Part shown: positions 12,701 to 24,459 of the stretch, piece by piece
Layout of the letters: each line of letters opens with the position of its first letter
Position numbering within the stretch: the first letter of the stretch is position 1
Assembly: GCF_028372415.1 (NCBI RefSeq)
Contig: NC_092873.1
Location: 353,214,660 to 353,278,659, forward strand
DNA length: 64,000 nucleotides
Source of the DNA: Notamacropus eugenii
Lineage: Eukaryota > Chordata > Mammalia > Diprotodontia > Macropodidae
Reading direction: 5' to 3'
Made by a program: the position numbers and the translations under genes
Notes under the pieces: generated by a model
What the model was told of the DNA's origin: nothing
Databases searched by the model: none
What the model saw: the letters and a program-made list of their open reading frames with translations, nothing else

Positions 12701-15700
12701 CTCCAGGTCTCTCCCCAATGCTCTTCTGGCCATTCTCCACACTTTGAAGCCACTAATTCAGGGCAGAAGATAACAAACACCACCTAAACACTGCCTCTCT
12801 TAATGAAGTCTAAGGCTGAATTAGCTTTAGCGGATTCCACACTGATGACTTATGCTCAGTGCACTAACACCCCAGAGCTTTCTCACATAGCCTGCCATCT
12901 AGCCATGTTTTGCTTCCTCTTGTACCTGGAAAATTGATTTTGGAACCCAAGTAAAGACTTTATATTCATTCTTATACAACAGATTCCATTCAACATCCTG
13001 GACTGTCAAGAGCTTATTGGATCCTAATTACCATCTATGTGTTAGCTTCCATCTGTAGCTTTGGATCGTCTATAAATCTGATACTCATGCCATCTGTCTT
13101 TATCAAAAGTACTGATAAAAAATGTTAAATAGCATAGGACTGAAGATAGATCGTTAGACACCTCATTTCAGGTTGACAAGGAACAATTCTTTGGGTGCAG
13201 CCGTTTGTTCTCTGTAATTCTGCAAAATTCACTTTTGATAGTTTATGGTTCTGCCCATTCATATCACTGCCGTCATTATGTATACTCTCTTCTTTTTGTG
13301 CTTCTCTGTATTCATCATTTCCTATAGTTCAATAATATTCTATTTATTGTTTATCCAAACCCACCTAACTGTACTATCATCCTGTCCAAAATATAGTGCA
13401 AGACTCTATCAAATGTTTCATTAAAATCTAATTTAGCTATATCTGAAGCATTTCCCTACCAATACAACAAACTCTACAAAAATCCTATGAGGTTCCTTCT
13501 GCCTCCCAAATACCCACAACTCATGCTTTCAACGTAAAGCCCATGGAAATTCTTGGGAACATTTGGGAGTCTGCTTGCTTAGTTGTTTCCTGGGGCTGGG
13601 TTACCTTACCTAGGTAAGTGCTGTCTTTCTCATACAAGGACACGATCTCCTGCCAATCCTGAAATAAGAAGGGAAACCTGGTTTATTTATTATTTAGCGT
13701 GATGCCAAGCAAGTAATCCCCAAAGCAGCACATGTCTGAAACATAAACAAAGTGAAAAGGGAAGCCTCCACTGGCACTAACTATGCAGAGAGGAGTTTCA
13801 GGAAATGTTTCTAGGTAAATCGTGAAAGAGAAGGTGATATTAATCTTCAGAGTGGGGACTGGTTAGACAAACTGTGGTACAAAAATGCAATGGAATATTA
13901 CTGAGTTATAAGAAATGATAAATATGATGAAGGCAGAGAAGCATGGAAATAAAACAATATACATAATATTAGCTACAATCATATAGATGGAAAGAACCAC
14001 AAAACAATCAGATGTAAATTTTGCAAAATTACAAAGAACAAGCACAGCTCCAAATAAGAGATATGAGAACATTACCCCCATCTCATCCATTCAGAGAGCT
14101 GGGAGGTCCAATTGTGTGGCACGCTTGCACATATTTTCAGACATTTTAAATGTACTGATCAGTTTTGCTGACTTTTTTCCTTTAAAAATATTATTTGTTA
14201 TATGAGATGGCTCTCTAGGAGGGAGGAAGGATGGAGAAATACTGGGGAAAATTCAGGTGATATTAAAAAAAAATATCAAGAAAAATGTATTTTAAAAAAA
14301 TCTTCAAAGAATTTTAGGATTTAAAGCTAGAAAAGACCTTAGAGATGACAGGGTCTTCAAGCCCACAAATCGCCAGAAAGAAACTAAGCAAGTGGCGTTT
14401 ATGCAGCACATGAAGGTTTGCAAAGTGTTTTCACACAGTTTATCTCATCTTACCCTCAAAAAGGAGCCCCACAAAGGAAATACTACAGGTACCTATATTT
14501 TACAGATGAGGGAACTGTGGCTCAGAAAGGTCCAGTGCCTTGCTCATGGTCATACAGTGTAGGAGATGGGATTCAAACCTAGCTCTTTCCTGGCTCTAAT
14601 TCTAGGACATGTTTCACTAGATCACATTATTTCCTTTAAGTTCAAACTCATTGGTTGGCATGTCTCCACCCCCTTGGACCACAGTCACCTTCATTCTCTG
14701 TGAAGAGTATCGGCCAAAAATATTTTTCGTGGAGGCCTCAGTGCCTTTGAGGAGGTCCACAATTCTCAGGCAATGGAAGTAGTGAATGTCTGAAAACCAC
14801 AGAAGAATGAAGCAGATCAGTGCTTGTAAAGTCCGCTCCTCAGCTACTCCTGTTCTCTATGATGGGAAACTGTTCACTCAATTCCTCACTAATAAAAGTG
14901 AAAAGCATATGTTTCCATTCTCTTGCCAGTGCGGGGAAACCAGAATTCCACCCCCCCAAAAAGAAACTATTCTGAAATAGGCTGAATTATTAAGAGCACA
15001 GGAAATAGCTCAGCTGAAATATGTCAAACTTACTGCTCTAGTTAAAAAGAGACTCTAGAAACTCAATGCTTCATGAACATACTGTTGGTGAAGCTGTAAA
15101 TTAGTCCTTGACCCAAAGGTGCTACTACCAGGCCAATATTCCAAGGAAATCAGTGATAAAATGAAAAATGCTATTGATATAAAATATTTCCAGCAGCACT
15201 TTTTCTGTGTGTGGTAATAAAGAACTAGAAATAAAGCATATGTCCATCAAAGAGAGAATGGAAAACAAATTTCAGTATCCAAATGTAATAGCAGAATCGG
15301 GAAGACAATACATACAATGACCACAACAACGTAAACTAAAAAGAAGAACAAAAAAAACCCTAATGCTTTAGCCCCAGAGAAGAGATGGAAATGCATCTCT
15401 ATCCTTTCCTTTTAGAAGTGAGGAACTAGAGTATGACACTTCATTGATGCTAGAATGGAGGTGGTTTTTTGAAATTTGGGATGGCTGAGAGTAAGGGAGA
15501 GATAGATATATTGGGAAACTAACCAACTATAATAACAACTAAACAACTAAGTGCCTGATCCACTCACAAGATCCGGTGAGCAGCTGTGCAATTTCCTCGC
15601 TTTCTGGCATGTCCTGGATGGCTGCATTTATCTTCTCTCGGATTGTTAGCACCAGGCTCTGCCATTTCAGGTTGCAGTGTCTCCTGTCCACCAGCCAGTC

Positions 15701-17439
15701 TGCACCAGACACACTCAAATAACAAAGTCTCCCAGCAGTTACCCAAACCGCATAAAGTAAACAAGGATCCCCAAGAAAGGACAGAAATCTGCTATATACT
15801 TTGGAACAATAACTGGTCTGAGGGAGGAAGAATATGGAGGCAAAGAAGTTTTAATAGAGAAGCTAGCGGTAAAATGGGCCCTGGAAATTTGCTTTCCTAT
15901 TCAGTATGATCTTTGTATGGTAACAAAGTTAATACAAAGACACAGGAAGAGCTCAAATTGGCAATTGCAAGGAAGGAAGTGTTGCACAGCAGAAGCACTG
16001 GATTTGAAGAGAGAGGATACCTAGCTTTTCTACATCAAGGTTTACTTATATGACTTTAGGCATGTCGTCTCCTCTGGGCCTGTTTCTTCATCTGTAAGGT
16101 GACAGGGTTGGACTAGACCTCTAAAGGTCATTTTCAGCTCTAAATTCCTATTATCTGTGATCCTGAGCAGCATGGCACAGCCTTGAAATTGGAAAGATCT
16201 GGTTTCAAGTCCTGTCTCTGACACTGGGGGTAAACCTGGAGGAACTTAGTTAGCTTTAGTCTATTTTACTAGGCTCATAGAACCAACTCAGAACTCCTGG
16301 CTTTCTAACTACTCTGTTCAAGCTAAACTCAATAACATCCATGATCAATCTATGATCAGGAAGCATTAAAAGGATAATTAAGGGGCTTCAGAGGCCATCT
16401 AGCCTCACCCTGCCTGTCCTTTTACAGATGAGGAAACTGAGACCCCAGGAGGTTAAATAATTTGTCTGAAGTCACACAAACAGAAGGTTTGAAATCAGAT
16501 CCTCCGAATCCAGGGACAAAGCAAAGTCAGTCTACAGATAAAATAAACCACAAAAGTGAACCTCTTCCCCTAAAGCAAAGTACAATGAAGAGTGCTGGTC
16601 TCTGAGGTCAGAGTTAGAATACCTGGCTCTGCCACTTCGGGCAAATTACTCTTCCCCTCTTGGTTAAGTCGTCTGTAAAATGAGGATTAAATGATCTATG
16701 AGGTGCTTTCTATGATGGCCAAGAACCATAAGCTGTCTGAGATGAAATATGACCTTAGAGGTTACCCTTATTCACAGAGGATGCTGTGGAATACAAGTGA
16801 CTTGCCCTCTCCACGATCACTTGGTCAGTGAGTAGCCAGAGGTGGGCCTGGACGCCCAGCCTGGAGGGCTCCGTCCACAACTAGGGCTACCAGGCACCAG
16901 AAAAGGAGGCACCTGGCGATCAGAGCCTGGGGAGATGGTTTTAAAGAGTACAGGTTCTACCCACTGACAGTCTCATCCTGGGACCGCAGCCTGGGTCCTT
17001 CCCAGCCTGGCCCCAGCCCAGGCCCCACCCGGCCCCACCACCGCCTCGTACCAAGCAGTTTGCTGGTCTGGATGTCAATGGGCACGTGCTGGTGGTCCTG
17101 GCGGGAAACAAGGCAAGAGAAGCAGCACGTGACTGAAGGGGCGGGGTTCGAGCTGGGAGAAGTACAGAGTTCACCAGGGCCGGATCGCTCCCTCCCCTAG
17201 ACTCTTTCACACTCCACCAACCATCCCTTCAAGGATTGGGGGGGGAGGGGGGGGTGATGAGGGAGGGCTAGAGCTCGACCGGGTCAATTAATGGTTCTAT
17301 TGGCCACCTGAGTGGAGACCGTGAAGGAGGAGTTAGAAAGGTGGGGTAGGGTAGGTATATTCGGGGCGCTGGCAATTGAAGTGTTTTTCGGGGATTAGCC
17401 CTCCCACCCTCACCAGACCCTTTCCCCCCAGACCTGCAT
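6745..17439 (-). CDS. CDK5RAP3: CDK5RAP3 (C53/LZAP), UFM1 ligase adaptor, 14 coding exons
   Basis: Coding exons in gene order: 17434-17439, 17052-17097, 15568-15699, 14689-14789, 13610-13658, 11832-12010, 11432-11568, 10573-10717, 10062-10172, 9287-9368, 8536-8624, 7506-7711, 6923-7094, 6745-6810. All joins keep frame and have AG/GT borders; they total 1521 nt, or 506 aa plus stop, the length of human CDK5RAP3. The protein begins MQDHQHVPIDIQTSKLLD, as I recall it for mouse, and ends with KRYNGRPVNLMG. Exon 1 codes only Met-Gln. Residues about 155-195 (LKKQIAKCQQLQQEYSRKEE) and 430-490 are charged and helical. IDWG motifs lie at 266-269 and 291-294, with INWG at 309-312; these are shuffled ATG8/UFM1-binding motifs. 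Known role: a component, with UFL1 and DDRGK1, of the ER-surface complex that attaches UFM1 to ribosomes, linked to ER-phagy. Identity is secure; the join of the tiny first exon is the least certain. Confidence 0.97.
10930..11405 (+). mobile_element. L2/L3-type LINE 3' end in CDK5RAP3 intron 7
   Basis: Degenerate L2-like wording (CTTACATGCCTGGAATAACC; AATCCAGCTGAAATACTACC) ends with AACACTTAATAAGCATTTGC. It lies between coding exons 7 and 8 and is antisense to the host gene. Confidence 0.65.
12170..12250. repeat. CA/CATA-rich microsatellite
   Basis: Interrupted CACACA and CATACATA repeats in intron 6-5 region sequence upstream (gene sense) of coding exon 6. Confidence 0.7.
12400..13540 (-). 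mobile_element. CR1/L3-type LINE remnant in CDK5RAP3 intron 5
   Basis: The plus strand reads as the complement of a CR1/L3 reverse transcriptase region (TCTATAAATCTGATACTCAT; AAATGTTAAATAGCATAGGA; TCCCTACCAATACAACAAAC), so the element lies on the minus strand. It is strongly decayed. It fills most of the intron between coding exons 5 and 6. Confidence 0.7.
13845..14310 (+). mobile_element. L1 3'-end fragment, intron of CDK5RAP3
   Basis: It shows the marsupial L1 3' wording: TAGACAAACTGTGGTACAAA, AATGGAATATTACTGAGTTA and ACCACAAAACAATCAGATG, ending in an A-rich tract near 14300. Confidence 0.75.
14320..14640 (-). mobile_element. CORE-SINE (MIR type), reversed
   Basis: TTTACAGATGAGGGAACTGT and the following CATACAGTGTAGGAGATGGG with GTTTGCAAAGTGTTTTCACA are the reverse of a MIR-like core and tail. 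Confidence 0.7.
15060..15370 (+). mobile_element. L1 3'-end fragment, decayed
   Basis: GTTGGTGAAGCTGTAAATTA, GCATATGTCCATCAAAGAGA and AATGACCACAACAACGTAAA match the marsupial L1 3' region seen also near 25.9, 30.0 and 53.4 kb. Confidence 0.6.
15975..16735. mobile_element. Cluster of three MIR-like SINE remnants in CDK5RAP3 intron 2
   Basis: Approximate parts: 15975-16160 (plus; CTTCATCTGTAAGGTGACAG), 16390-16520 (minus; TTTTACAGATGAGGAAACTG) and 16590-16735 (plus; GTCTGTAAAATGAGGATTAA). Boundaries are approximate. Confidence 0.65.
17238..17254 (+). repeat. G-run in CDK5RAP3 intron 1
   Basis: Two runs of eight or nine G residues are separated by a single A, followed by further GGG groups to about 17268. 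This is capable in principle of forming a G-quadruplex on the plus strand, which is the template strand for CDK5RAP3, about 180 bp downstream of the start codon exon. Confidence 0.6.
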
Positions 17440-18110
17440 GTTTCTTCCCTTCCGCTTCCGGTACTTCTAGGAAAGGCGGGACTCCCTCCACTTTAGTTCA
17501 TACACAGGGTTGGTTGTTTACTAGTGTCGCTAAGACCCACGTGTCCCTCCCGAAAAGCCACGTCGTCGCCTCTCAACGACCAATCAGGACGGCCTAGGCG
17601 TATGTCCCTCCCCTCCCTCGGATCCTAATGGTTTAAGAAGGAGGGGGGGCGGGAGAAGAGAGGGAGAGCCAATGGGAGTTCGTGGAGAAGCTTCCGTCCG
17701 ACGGAGGGCGGGCAGATCCGGTCCGGGTTGAAGCTGTAGTTGGGGAATGGCTCCAGCAGGCTGCGTGCGAGAGCCGCGGGCTCGGTCTCTTCCCCCGGCG
17801 GCTTCGCACAAGTCTCGGCTGTAAGCGTTATCTGAGTCTCTGTGGCCTCAGACGTTCTCCCGGTCCCTGGCCTGAGGCCTCCAATAGCGCCCAGGCGGCC
17901 GCCGTTGGAGCCGTTTGTTAAGGCCGGAGCTCGGCGGGGCGGCCCACAACCTCGCGTTCTGTGCCCGGCTCCCTCGGGGAGCTGCATGAGGACAGGGCCC
18001 GGGGCGTCGCCGGAATCCCCGCGTTGGGAGGGACCTGACTGCCTCCTACTCCGTCCCGACCCCCAGGGCCAGGGAGCTCGCGGCCAGAGGCGGCCAACTT
18101 AATATTCCGG
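17400..18110. promoter_or_regulatory. CpG-rich promoter region of CDK5RAP3
   Basis: GC- and CpG-rich sequence flanks the first coding exon at 17434-17439. It holds an ETS-like TTCCGG near 17454, a CACGTG E-box near 17538, a second ACGT core (CCACGTCG) about 20 bp further on, and a CCAAT box (ACCAATCAGG) near 17579. No TATA box is evident, which fits a housekeeping gene. No divergent plus-strand coding exon could be supported to the right, so the 17.6-18.1 kb part may simply be the upstream half of the island. Confidence 0.75.
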
Positions 18111-19370
18111 ACGGCTAGCGTGGTCTTTGAGCTTTCTCTTCCGTTGAGACAAAGTTTGCCTGTCCCTCCCAGGGGGCTGGAGGGTTTTAGAGAGTTGTAG
18201 ATGGTCCAGAGTTATGGAGCCAAAAAGTTATCTGTGAGCACCAGGGCTGTAGGAAGAGCAAGTTGTAGACAGCAACGGATTATAGGGGGAAAAGTTTCAT
18301 TTCCCTTCCAAGTGAAAAACTGAAATAACTGAAGACGGGCTGGCTTCTCCCGCAGTGTCTTTCTCCAGGTTGGACCTCCCAGTTTCTTGAATTCATCCTC
18401 CCGGAGGTGAACATCCTCCCTCGAGCTTCACTGGGTACCGCGGGTCCCACGGGCTGGTGGGAGGAGGCAGGGTGGCCCGGGGTCTCCATCCCCCTTACTG
18501 GACAAACTCGGATTGTGGTGCCCGCCCTGCTGATGGCCGGGGGTCGGATGTGTGTCCTGCACAGGACAGCGGACTGCCGTTTGTATGGAAGTGCAGGTTA
18601 ACCGCATGCCGACCGATGCTCATTACTTCTAGAACGGGGGTGTCAGTGAACCCCGCTCTGTCCTTCCTCAGACCCCACATCTCCTGGGTTCTCTTCCCTA
18701 CTACAGTGTAAGGACAGTTGAACCTCTTCTCCACCCTGGTGGCCTTCTGGGCACCCTGCAGTTTGTAAATGCCCTTCCTGATGTAGTAACCCAAGCCCCA
18801 AAGTCCATTCCAGTAGGACCTGCTCAGGTCTTTCTCGTTACCACATCAGGACAGGAATGCTTTACTCCCTCATTCATCCATTTTGATCATCTTTATTGAG
18901 CACCTACTAGGTAGATTCTTTGCCAATCCCTTTTTAAAGTGCATCTTCCCCATTAGCACTGCCTGGTGTCTGGGCTGGTGACTACCAGGTTGTGTAGGAG
19001 AAGTGAGAATCCACCAATATTTCAGAACCAATATCAGTTATTATTACTCAGCCTACTGACAGTGCATCAATACATCTGGGAACGTCAGTGTTGACACTCC
19101 ATACAAGAGGAGTGGTAGAGAGCAGGAAGTAACCTACACTATTTGTCCTTTTCCAGGGGTCAGGAATAGATTTCTGTGTCAGAGAGTAAAGTTTTAGCTG
19201 TATATAAGTAAAAACTCTGCATTCGAACTGCCCTAAATGGACTGATGTATATCTATTGGTAATGAGTTTCCTATTAATGTGGTTATTCAAGGCTCCACCG
19301 AATGCTGCCCTAGATGACCACTTTCTGGGGAAGTTGTAGGGGGAATCTGCAGAGGCATAAGCTGATCCAG
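18110..19370. other. Upstream flank of CDK5RAP3, unique sequence
   Basis: No coding exon is supportable. The part 18487-18560 shares a block of about 65 bp with 22264-22335, described under findings. The remainder shows no recognised repeat apart from a short L2-tail-like piece near 18890. Confidence 0.5.
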
Positions 19371-19985
19371 ATAACCCTTGAGGTCTCTTCCAAAGTGACC
19401 TTAGAACACATCTAGTCCTACTATGCTCAAACTGGCTGTAAGATGCTGTGATCACCATTTTAGGCATGGAATGGAAACAACTTCCTCAAAATCATGTAAT
19501 ACCATCCATGACAGAGCAGAGGCTAGAATGGTCTCCCAGCTCAGTGACAGCAGACATAGTAGCCACATTTGTAGAAACAGGGTCTTAAAACTGAGGCTCA
19601 GAGAGGAGAAATTACTTTAGTCACACAGGTACTAAGTAGCAGAACTGAGATTTGAACCCAGGTCATCTGACTACAAACCTAAATTACTACATCTGCTTGA
19701 GTAGAAGGCATGGGAATATGCTTGAATACTCCTAGTTCCTAATAGCCCTCGATTTCTTGTTCAAGTCACTTTCCTGTTGTGTCTGACTCTTCATGATCCT
19801 ATTTGGGATTTTCTTGGCAAAGATACTGGAGTGGTTTGTCGTTTCCTTCTCCAGCTCATCTTATAGATGAGGAGTCTGAGGCAAACAGGGTTAAGTGACT
19901 TGTCCAGGGTCACTGAGGAAGATGAGTCTTCCTTACTCTAGGGCTGGAGCTCTATCCATTTCACCACTTAGCTGTCCCTAGTTGA
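19370..19985 (-). mobile_element. Reversed MIR and MAR1-like SINEs
   Basis: A MIR-like remnant lies at about 19570-19690 (AAACTGAGGCTCAGAGAGGA). A fuller MAR1-like copy at about 19760-19982 has AAAGATACTGGAGTGGTTTG and ends in the reversed tRNA-like head (CACTTAGCTGTCCC). Confidence 0.75.
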
Positions 19986-20544
19986 TTTAGTGACTGGGTT
20001 AATATCCTAAGGGAGTTGTAGATATTTTGTGAGGGAAAAGAAGAAAAAATAGGGCATTGATTTGGAACCAGTACCTTATAACTATCAGAAATATTGATGC
20101 TCAAAGTATACTGACGTGACTACAGGCTAGGTCAATTCCCTCCTTTGTCTAAGGCTCTGGGCATTTGTTGCCCATCCCTAGCTCACCACTGGAAGTCAGG
20201 ACTGTGACTAATGTTGATCAGCTATGATCTCACTCTGGAAAAATTCAAGTGGTTTGTGGTGTTTGTGTGACTTTGGCTAGGAACCAGCATCTCCCTGATC
20301 CTGCCTCAGTCACCTCTGTCCCATGTCTCGCCATCTCATACACTCTTATCTGTCTTAGATTCACCCATTTCAAACTCACTCATCTTCTCCACCTTCTCCT
20401 GTTTCCCACAGTCACCTAGGATGATATCACTGGGCAGTCTGTCCTGCCAGCACTCCCCTCCCAAATCTCTTGTCCTTTGGGAAGCATCCACAGATCAAGA
20501 GAGAACAGCTCAACCAAAACCTGTTGCCTCCTGGGCAAAGGATG

Positions 20545-21015
20545 CCCACAGCATTCCTTCTCATGTAATGTATGTAGGTAGGTAGTATAGTTCATGGAGT
20601 GTAGGACTTGGAGTCAGACCTGGATTCCTGCTTTAGACCTGGACTCAGTGTGTGGCCGTAGACAAGTCACTTAACCTCTGACTTGGCCTTAGCTTCCTTA
20701 TCTGTAAAATAGAGATAATAATAGTACCTCCCTCCCAGGATTGTTGTGAGTATTAAATGAGATAACATGTAAAGCACTTTGCTAACCTCAAAGTGCTATA
20801 TATAAATTCTAGCTATTATGTAGCAAAAGGAAAAAGGAAGAAGGAAGAAAATGAACATTTATTAAGCACCTACAGTGTGCCAGACTTACTGCAAAGCTCT
20901 TTACAAATATTATCTCATGTGATCCTCACAATAACCCTGAGAGATAGGTGAGATAGGTGCTATTATTATCCTCATTTTACAGTTTTGGAAACTGAGGCAA
21001 ATAGTAGTTAAGTGA
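20545..21015. mobile_element. Two facing MIR-like SINEs
   Basis: The plus copy is at 20580-20815 (AAGTCACTTAACCTCTGACT; TATCTGTAAAATAGAGATAA). The minus copy is at 20850-21015 (ATTTATTAAGCACCTACAGT; GATCCTCACAATAACCCTGA). The gap 20000-20540 and the part 21016-21850 hold no feature I recognise. Confidence 0.75.
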
Positions 21016-21849
21016 TTTGCCCAGAGTCACACCAAATGGAAATCCATCTAGTATGATGGGTGGTCAGTCTTCCTTTCTCCTGACAGCTCAAGGTCACCAG
21101 TAGAACACACAAACTGCACACCATGTGATCAACCCATCATTTCCCAGCATATCGCCTTAGGGCTCTGGGAGGAAATAGGATGGTGGAGTCTGTATTGCTC
21201 TGATATAAGCAAAGGTCTCAAAGTGGGATACTCACCCCATCTTGGCTGAGAAGTTCATTCTTACTTTCCTTAAAGAGAAGTGTCAGGAGGTAGAGAGGGT
21301 AGAGGGGGAAGGTGGTAATAAGCCCTATTCTACTTAGAAGAGAGTATCTGGAACCTATCCAGCTCCTTCACTGTATCCAAAAACCACCCGAGCCAGCTGT
21401 TTCTAGCTCCCACCACTAATTAGAAGAGGCATAGCCCCCCCCCCCTCCCCACCTCAGCCCTGCTTCCTGATATCCCACAAGCCCTAGTGCTTCACTTGGC
21501 TCTTTGAAGGTCCAAAATAGCTGTAAGATGCTGTGATCTCCAGTTTAGGCATTGACCTTCCCTAGAGTGGGCCTCAGTTTCCCCATCTGGTAGACCGCCT
21601 AGAAGAGGGAAGGAAGGAAGCATGAGGTAGTAGAAAAAGCCCCAGGACTGAAATCAGAAGGAGGAGAACAGGTGAAAGTGGCTCCATAGGGTGTCTGCTG
21701 GGTTAGCTCATTACTCTCAGAAGAGCAGTTTAATTCAATAGAAAAGTGGAGGAGACTCAAGTGCAAATGAACTTTTACTGTTTGTGGGCCCCAGGCAGAG
21801 TTCTCCATCTCCAGAGCTTTCCTTGCCTCTAAAGTAGCGGTGGTAGACT

Positions 21850-22015
21850 CAGGGCTACAAGGGGCCTCAAAGACCATCTCATGCAACCCCCTCATTTGCA
21901 GATGGGGAAACCAAGGCCCAGGGAATAAAGTAGCTTACCCAAGGTCATACTGGTAATAAACAGTCAGGATTCAAACTGAAGGCCTTGGAATCTCGCCACT
22001 AGGCTGCACCACCAT
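21850..22015 (-). mobile_element. MIR-like SINE remnant
   Basis: TTTGCAGATGGGGAAACCAA followed by CTTACCCAAGGTCATACTGG, the reverse of a MIR core. Confidence 0.65.
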
Positions 22016-22739
22016 AATACCCCGCCTCCCTCTCAGGACTTTTTGAGGAAAGCACACTATAAACTGGTCAGCTGCAAAGCTGTAAGAGGTAGCAATAACT
22101 ATCAGTTCTAATGATGATGAAGGCAGTGGTTTAGCCTTCACATGGACCAGTTAGTTTTGCTCTGTTCTAGGCTGATAATCCCATCCTTACTCTTGCCAGC
22201 CATTTCCCCACTGAATGCTACAGGCCCCAGGGGATGGAAAGAGACAGTGGTCCAGTCCAATCATTCCCCTTATCAGACAAACTCAGCTTGCTGTGTCAGT
22301 CCTACTGATAGCAGGGGGTCAGATGTGTGTCCGCCCTCATTATAACTGACATTTTTATAGCATTTCAGGGTCCCCAAAACACTTTACACCCACCAACCAA
22401 AGCATTGCTTCTGGAAAGGAGGTGATAATGGGCTTCTCTCTTTCCCTATTCACCATTCCTGTGTCTGCTCAGACTGGAACCCCCTTAGAATGTAAACTCC
22501 CTCAGGACAAGAATTGTTTCACTTTTGTATTTGTATCCAGTGCCTAGAACAGTTCCTGATAATATTTAATATTTAAAATGGTCATAAAATATAGTAAATA
22601 ACAAAAAGCACTCAAGAATCACTTTTTCATTTATTCATTCATAATCTCACTTGAATCCAATGATAACCCTGTGGTAGCATGGGGATTGTGGATAAAGGCC
22701 TAGCCTTGAAGCTAGGAAGACCTGCCTTTAAGTTCACCT

Positions 22740-23070
22740 CTAACAGGGGCAGCTAGGTGGTGCAGGGGATAGAGCACCAGTGCAGGAGTCAGGAGAACCT
22801 GAGTTCAAATCTCACCTCAGACGTTCGACACTCACTAGCTGTGTGACCTTGGGCAAGTCACTTAACTCCAGTTGCTTCATCCTGGGTCATCTCCAGTCAT
22901 CCTGATGAATATCTGGTCACTGGATTCAGATGCCTCTGGAGGAGAAGTGAGGCTGGTGACCTGCCCAGCCCTCCCTCACTCAAAACAAAGTCAAGTGCAA
23001 GTCATGTCATTATTTCTCTGATGGCATGGTCTTCTTCAACAAACGAAAGACGAACACACACCTCTAACAC
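22740..23070 (+). mobile_element. Well-preserved marsupial SINE with long tail
   Basis: It begins GGGGCAGCTAGGTGGTGCAG, runs through TGTGTGACCTTGGGCAAGTC, then a longer non-MIR tail (GAAGTGAGGCTGGTGACCTG; TCATTATTTCTCTGATGGCA). The same tail recurs inverted at 53040-53250. Its low decay suggests a younger family than the other SINEs here. Confidence 0.85.
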
Positions 23071-23239
23071 AATCTGCCAGGGTAGCTAGCACTCCTTACC
23101 TCTCAGTGCTTTAAGCCACACTAGAAGTTGCAGAGAAAGTGTTGGCTTGCATTGGTTGAGTTAGAGTTTTCTTACCTGAGAGTTCCCTATACCAACAAAA
23201 TCACAGGCTTGGTCCCTGTCCCCAACTACTTTATGAGGT

Positions 23240-23600
23240 ACATATTATAGATATGACTGTCCTCTCCGTTTTATAGATGAGAAGATTGAATCTGAGATAG
23301 GTTAAGTGACTTGCCCAGGGTCACGTAGGCACTAAGTGCTCTAATCTCTCTTGTCCACTACACAGTGTTAGTCTATAGCTGAATCCTATATGGCTTCACC
23401 TATCCACATGGTTTCAAATGTTTCAGTGCTGGGAGAGATCTGAAAGGTTATCTCTTCCAACTCTCTTATTTTACAAAGGAAACGAGGCTCTAGAGGAAAA
23501 GTGATTTAGCTCAGGTCACATAGGAAGTAAACAGGAGAGTCAGGATTTGAAGCTGAGCTTTTGACTCAAAATCCAGTGTTCTTTCCACTATCCAGTGCTC
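23240..23600 (-). mobile_element. MIR-like SINE remnants
   Basis: TTTTATAGATGAGAAGATTG with AAGTGACTTGCCCAGGGTCA near 23270-23330, and a second decayed copy at about 23410-23600. Confidence 0.6.
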
Positions 23601-23679
23601 CCTCTTCTTTCTTAAGTGATCTTCTAGGTGGAGAAATTGAGGTATTCTTTAGGAAAGGTCACTGTGCAAACTGAGGATC

Positions 23680-23935
23680 CTGGTTGTTGTTTGACCATGT
23701 CCAACTCTCTATTACCCCATTTGGGGGTTTCCTTGGCAAAGATACTGAAGTGATTTGGCATTTCCTTCTCCAGATCATTTTACAGATAAGGAAACTGAGG
23801 CAAACAGGGTGAAGTGACTTGCCCAAGGTCATATAGCTACTAAGTGTCTGAGGCCAGATTTGAACTCAGGAAAGCAAATCTTCCTGACTCCAGGCCTGAA
23901 ACTCTATCCACTATACCACCTAGCTACCTGAGGAT
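23680..23935 (-). mobile_element. Marsupial CORE-SINE (MAR1-like), reversed
   Basis: TTGGCAAAGATACTGAAGTG, AAACTGAGGCAAACAGGGTG and the reversed head TCCACTATACCACCTAGCTA at the right end. Confidence 0.85.
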
Positions 23936-24459
23936 CATGGTACATCAGAGCTAGATTGAACTTTAAGAAATATACAAGTAGTGGTGTGCTGGTAAATATT
24001 TAACAACCAGTTATCTAGGGGGCAAAAGTACACACAGAATACTTTTTAACATTTTAACATTAGCATTTTCTCCATTACTTTATTAAGTATAGAAATAAAG
24101 AAAACAATAAACCAAGCCTTGATTTGTTGTTTGCCAGTTTCTGAGGTGTAAATGCTGACACTGAAAATTTAACCATCAGATCCAAGTGAAATACTTGGAC
24201 CTGTGGAATGTTTGGGAACAGAAAGTAGTCACCTGCTGGTTCCTGATGTTGGGCTCAGTAGTTTTCAGATGGGAAAAGGAAGCTTGATGGACAGGTGGCA
24301 GAAGCCTTCTCCAACCTAGAGCAAGGCTTATCCCAATCTTCTTCAGCCCCACACCTCCTCTAGACACTTTTCTGGATATTCTCTCCTCCTTAGAATGACA
24401 CTTCTTTCTCCTGGAGCTATCTCCCTCTACCTGTCTGGTCACGCTTCATGAGTGCTATG

